Below, piece by piece: positions 63,844 to 64,000 of a stretch of DNA of 64,000 nucleotides. Within the stretch, counting starts at the first letter, position 1. Every line of letters starts with the position of its first letter. Both the position numbers and the translations under genes were made by a program. The stretch is from Ariolimax columbianus (lineage: Eukaryota; Mollusca; Gastropoda; Stylommatophora; Arionidae), in NCBI GenBank assembly GCA_036924085.1, contig JAVGWX010000003.1, forward strand, positions 127,158,974 through 127,222,973. Reading direction: 5' to 3'. The notes under the pieces are model-generated. The model was given only the letters and a program-made list of their open reading frames with translations, was not told where the DNA came from and did not search any database.

Positions 63844-63904
63844 GTAATTACTTTTTACTATGAAGTATGTGACCAAAGGTGTCTTGTAGTCCAGATAGTA
63901 TTAA

Positions 63905-64000
63905 TTTTAGTAGTAGTGATATCACTTGTAATACTGTAGCAGTGATATCATTTGTAATACTGTAGCACTGATATCATTTGTAATACTGTAGCACTGATAT
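63905..64000. repeat. 26-bp tandem repeat at window end
   Basis: GTAGCACTGATATCATTTGT plus AATACT repeats at least three times and runs off the window, in the intron after exon 19. Confidence 0.85.

Overview
The window is animal nuclear DNA: AT-rich, with single-copy genes cut into small exons by GT-AG introns and most of the space filled by decayed non-LTR retrotransposons (LINEs), SINE-like elements, DNA-transposon remnants and satellites. There are no operons, ribosome binding sites, phage genes or CRISPR arrays. The mix of LINE types (RNase H-bearing, CR1-like, RTE-like, endonuclease plus C-terminal zinc finger) with tRNA-headed SINEs suggests a lophotrochozoan, probably a mollusc. That is an inference; the species was not identified.

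Two host genes diverge from a region around 11-16.5 kb. On the plus strand, 19 phase-compatible coding exons from 16582 to 63843 encode the first 572 residues of a DPY19L1-type protein C-mannosyltransferase, an ER membrane enzyme that attaches mannose to tryptophan. The C-terminus lies beyond the right edge. Two exons are only 25 nt long. On the minus strand, six phase-compatible exons (11022 down to 1802) encode an unidentified, conserved-looking soluble protein whose 3' end lies beyond the left edge.

The rest is mostly mobile DNA in introns and between the genes. (1) An RNase H-domain LINE with a (GAA)n tail has 5'-truncated copies at 166-1717, 18697-23476, 55911-56171 and 58166-59021, each with a target-site duplication (TSD), plus older tails at 33.7 and 57.5 kb. 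(2) A three-level nest lies at 17.8-23.8 kb: a near full-length 4.06-kb LINE inside an RNase H LINE inside a third LINE. (3) A SINE-like family (A and B, about 300-360 bp) recurs about 17 times, usually ending in (GAA)n and sometimes (AAGCC)n. (4) TTAA-flanked, piggyBac-like non-autonomous elements lie at 40.3, 48.3 and 56.3 kb. (5) Mariner transposase remnants lie at 44.5 and 51.5 kb. (6) RTE-like and CR1-like reverse-transcriptase fragments are scattered throughout, one carrying an in-frame 8 x 57-bp expansion.

The most notable points are the nested LINE stack with readable TSDs, the 57-bp expansion inside an RT-derived frame, a 301-bp endonuclease-derived block duplicated at 300/301 identity on both sides of one in-frame DPY19L exon, and a candidate alternative terminal exon in DPY19L that carries a U12-like donor. 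I found no convincing new multi-gene system.
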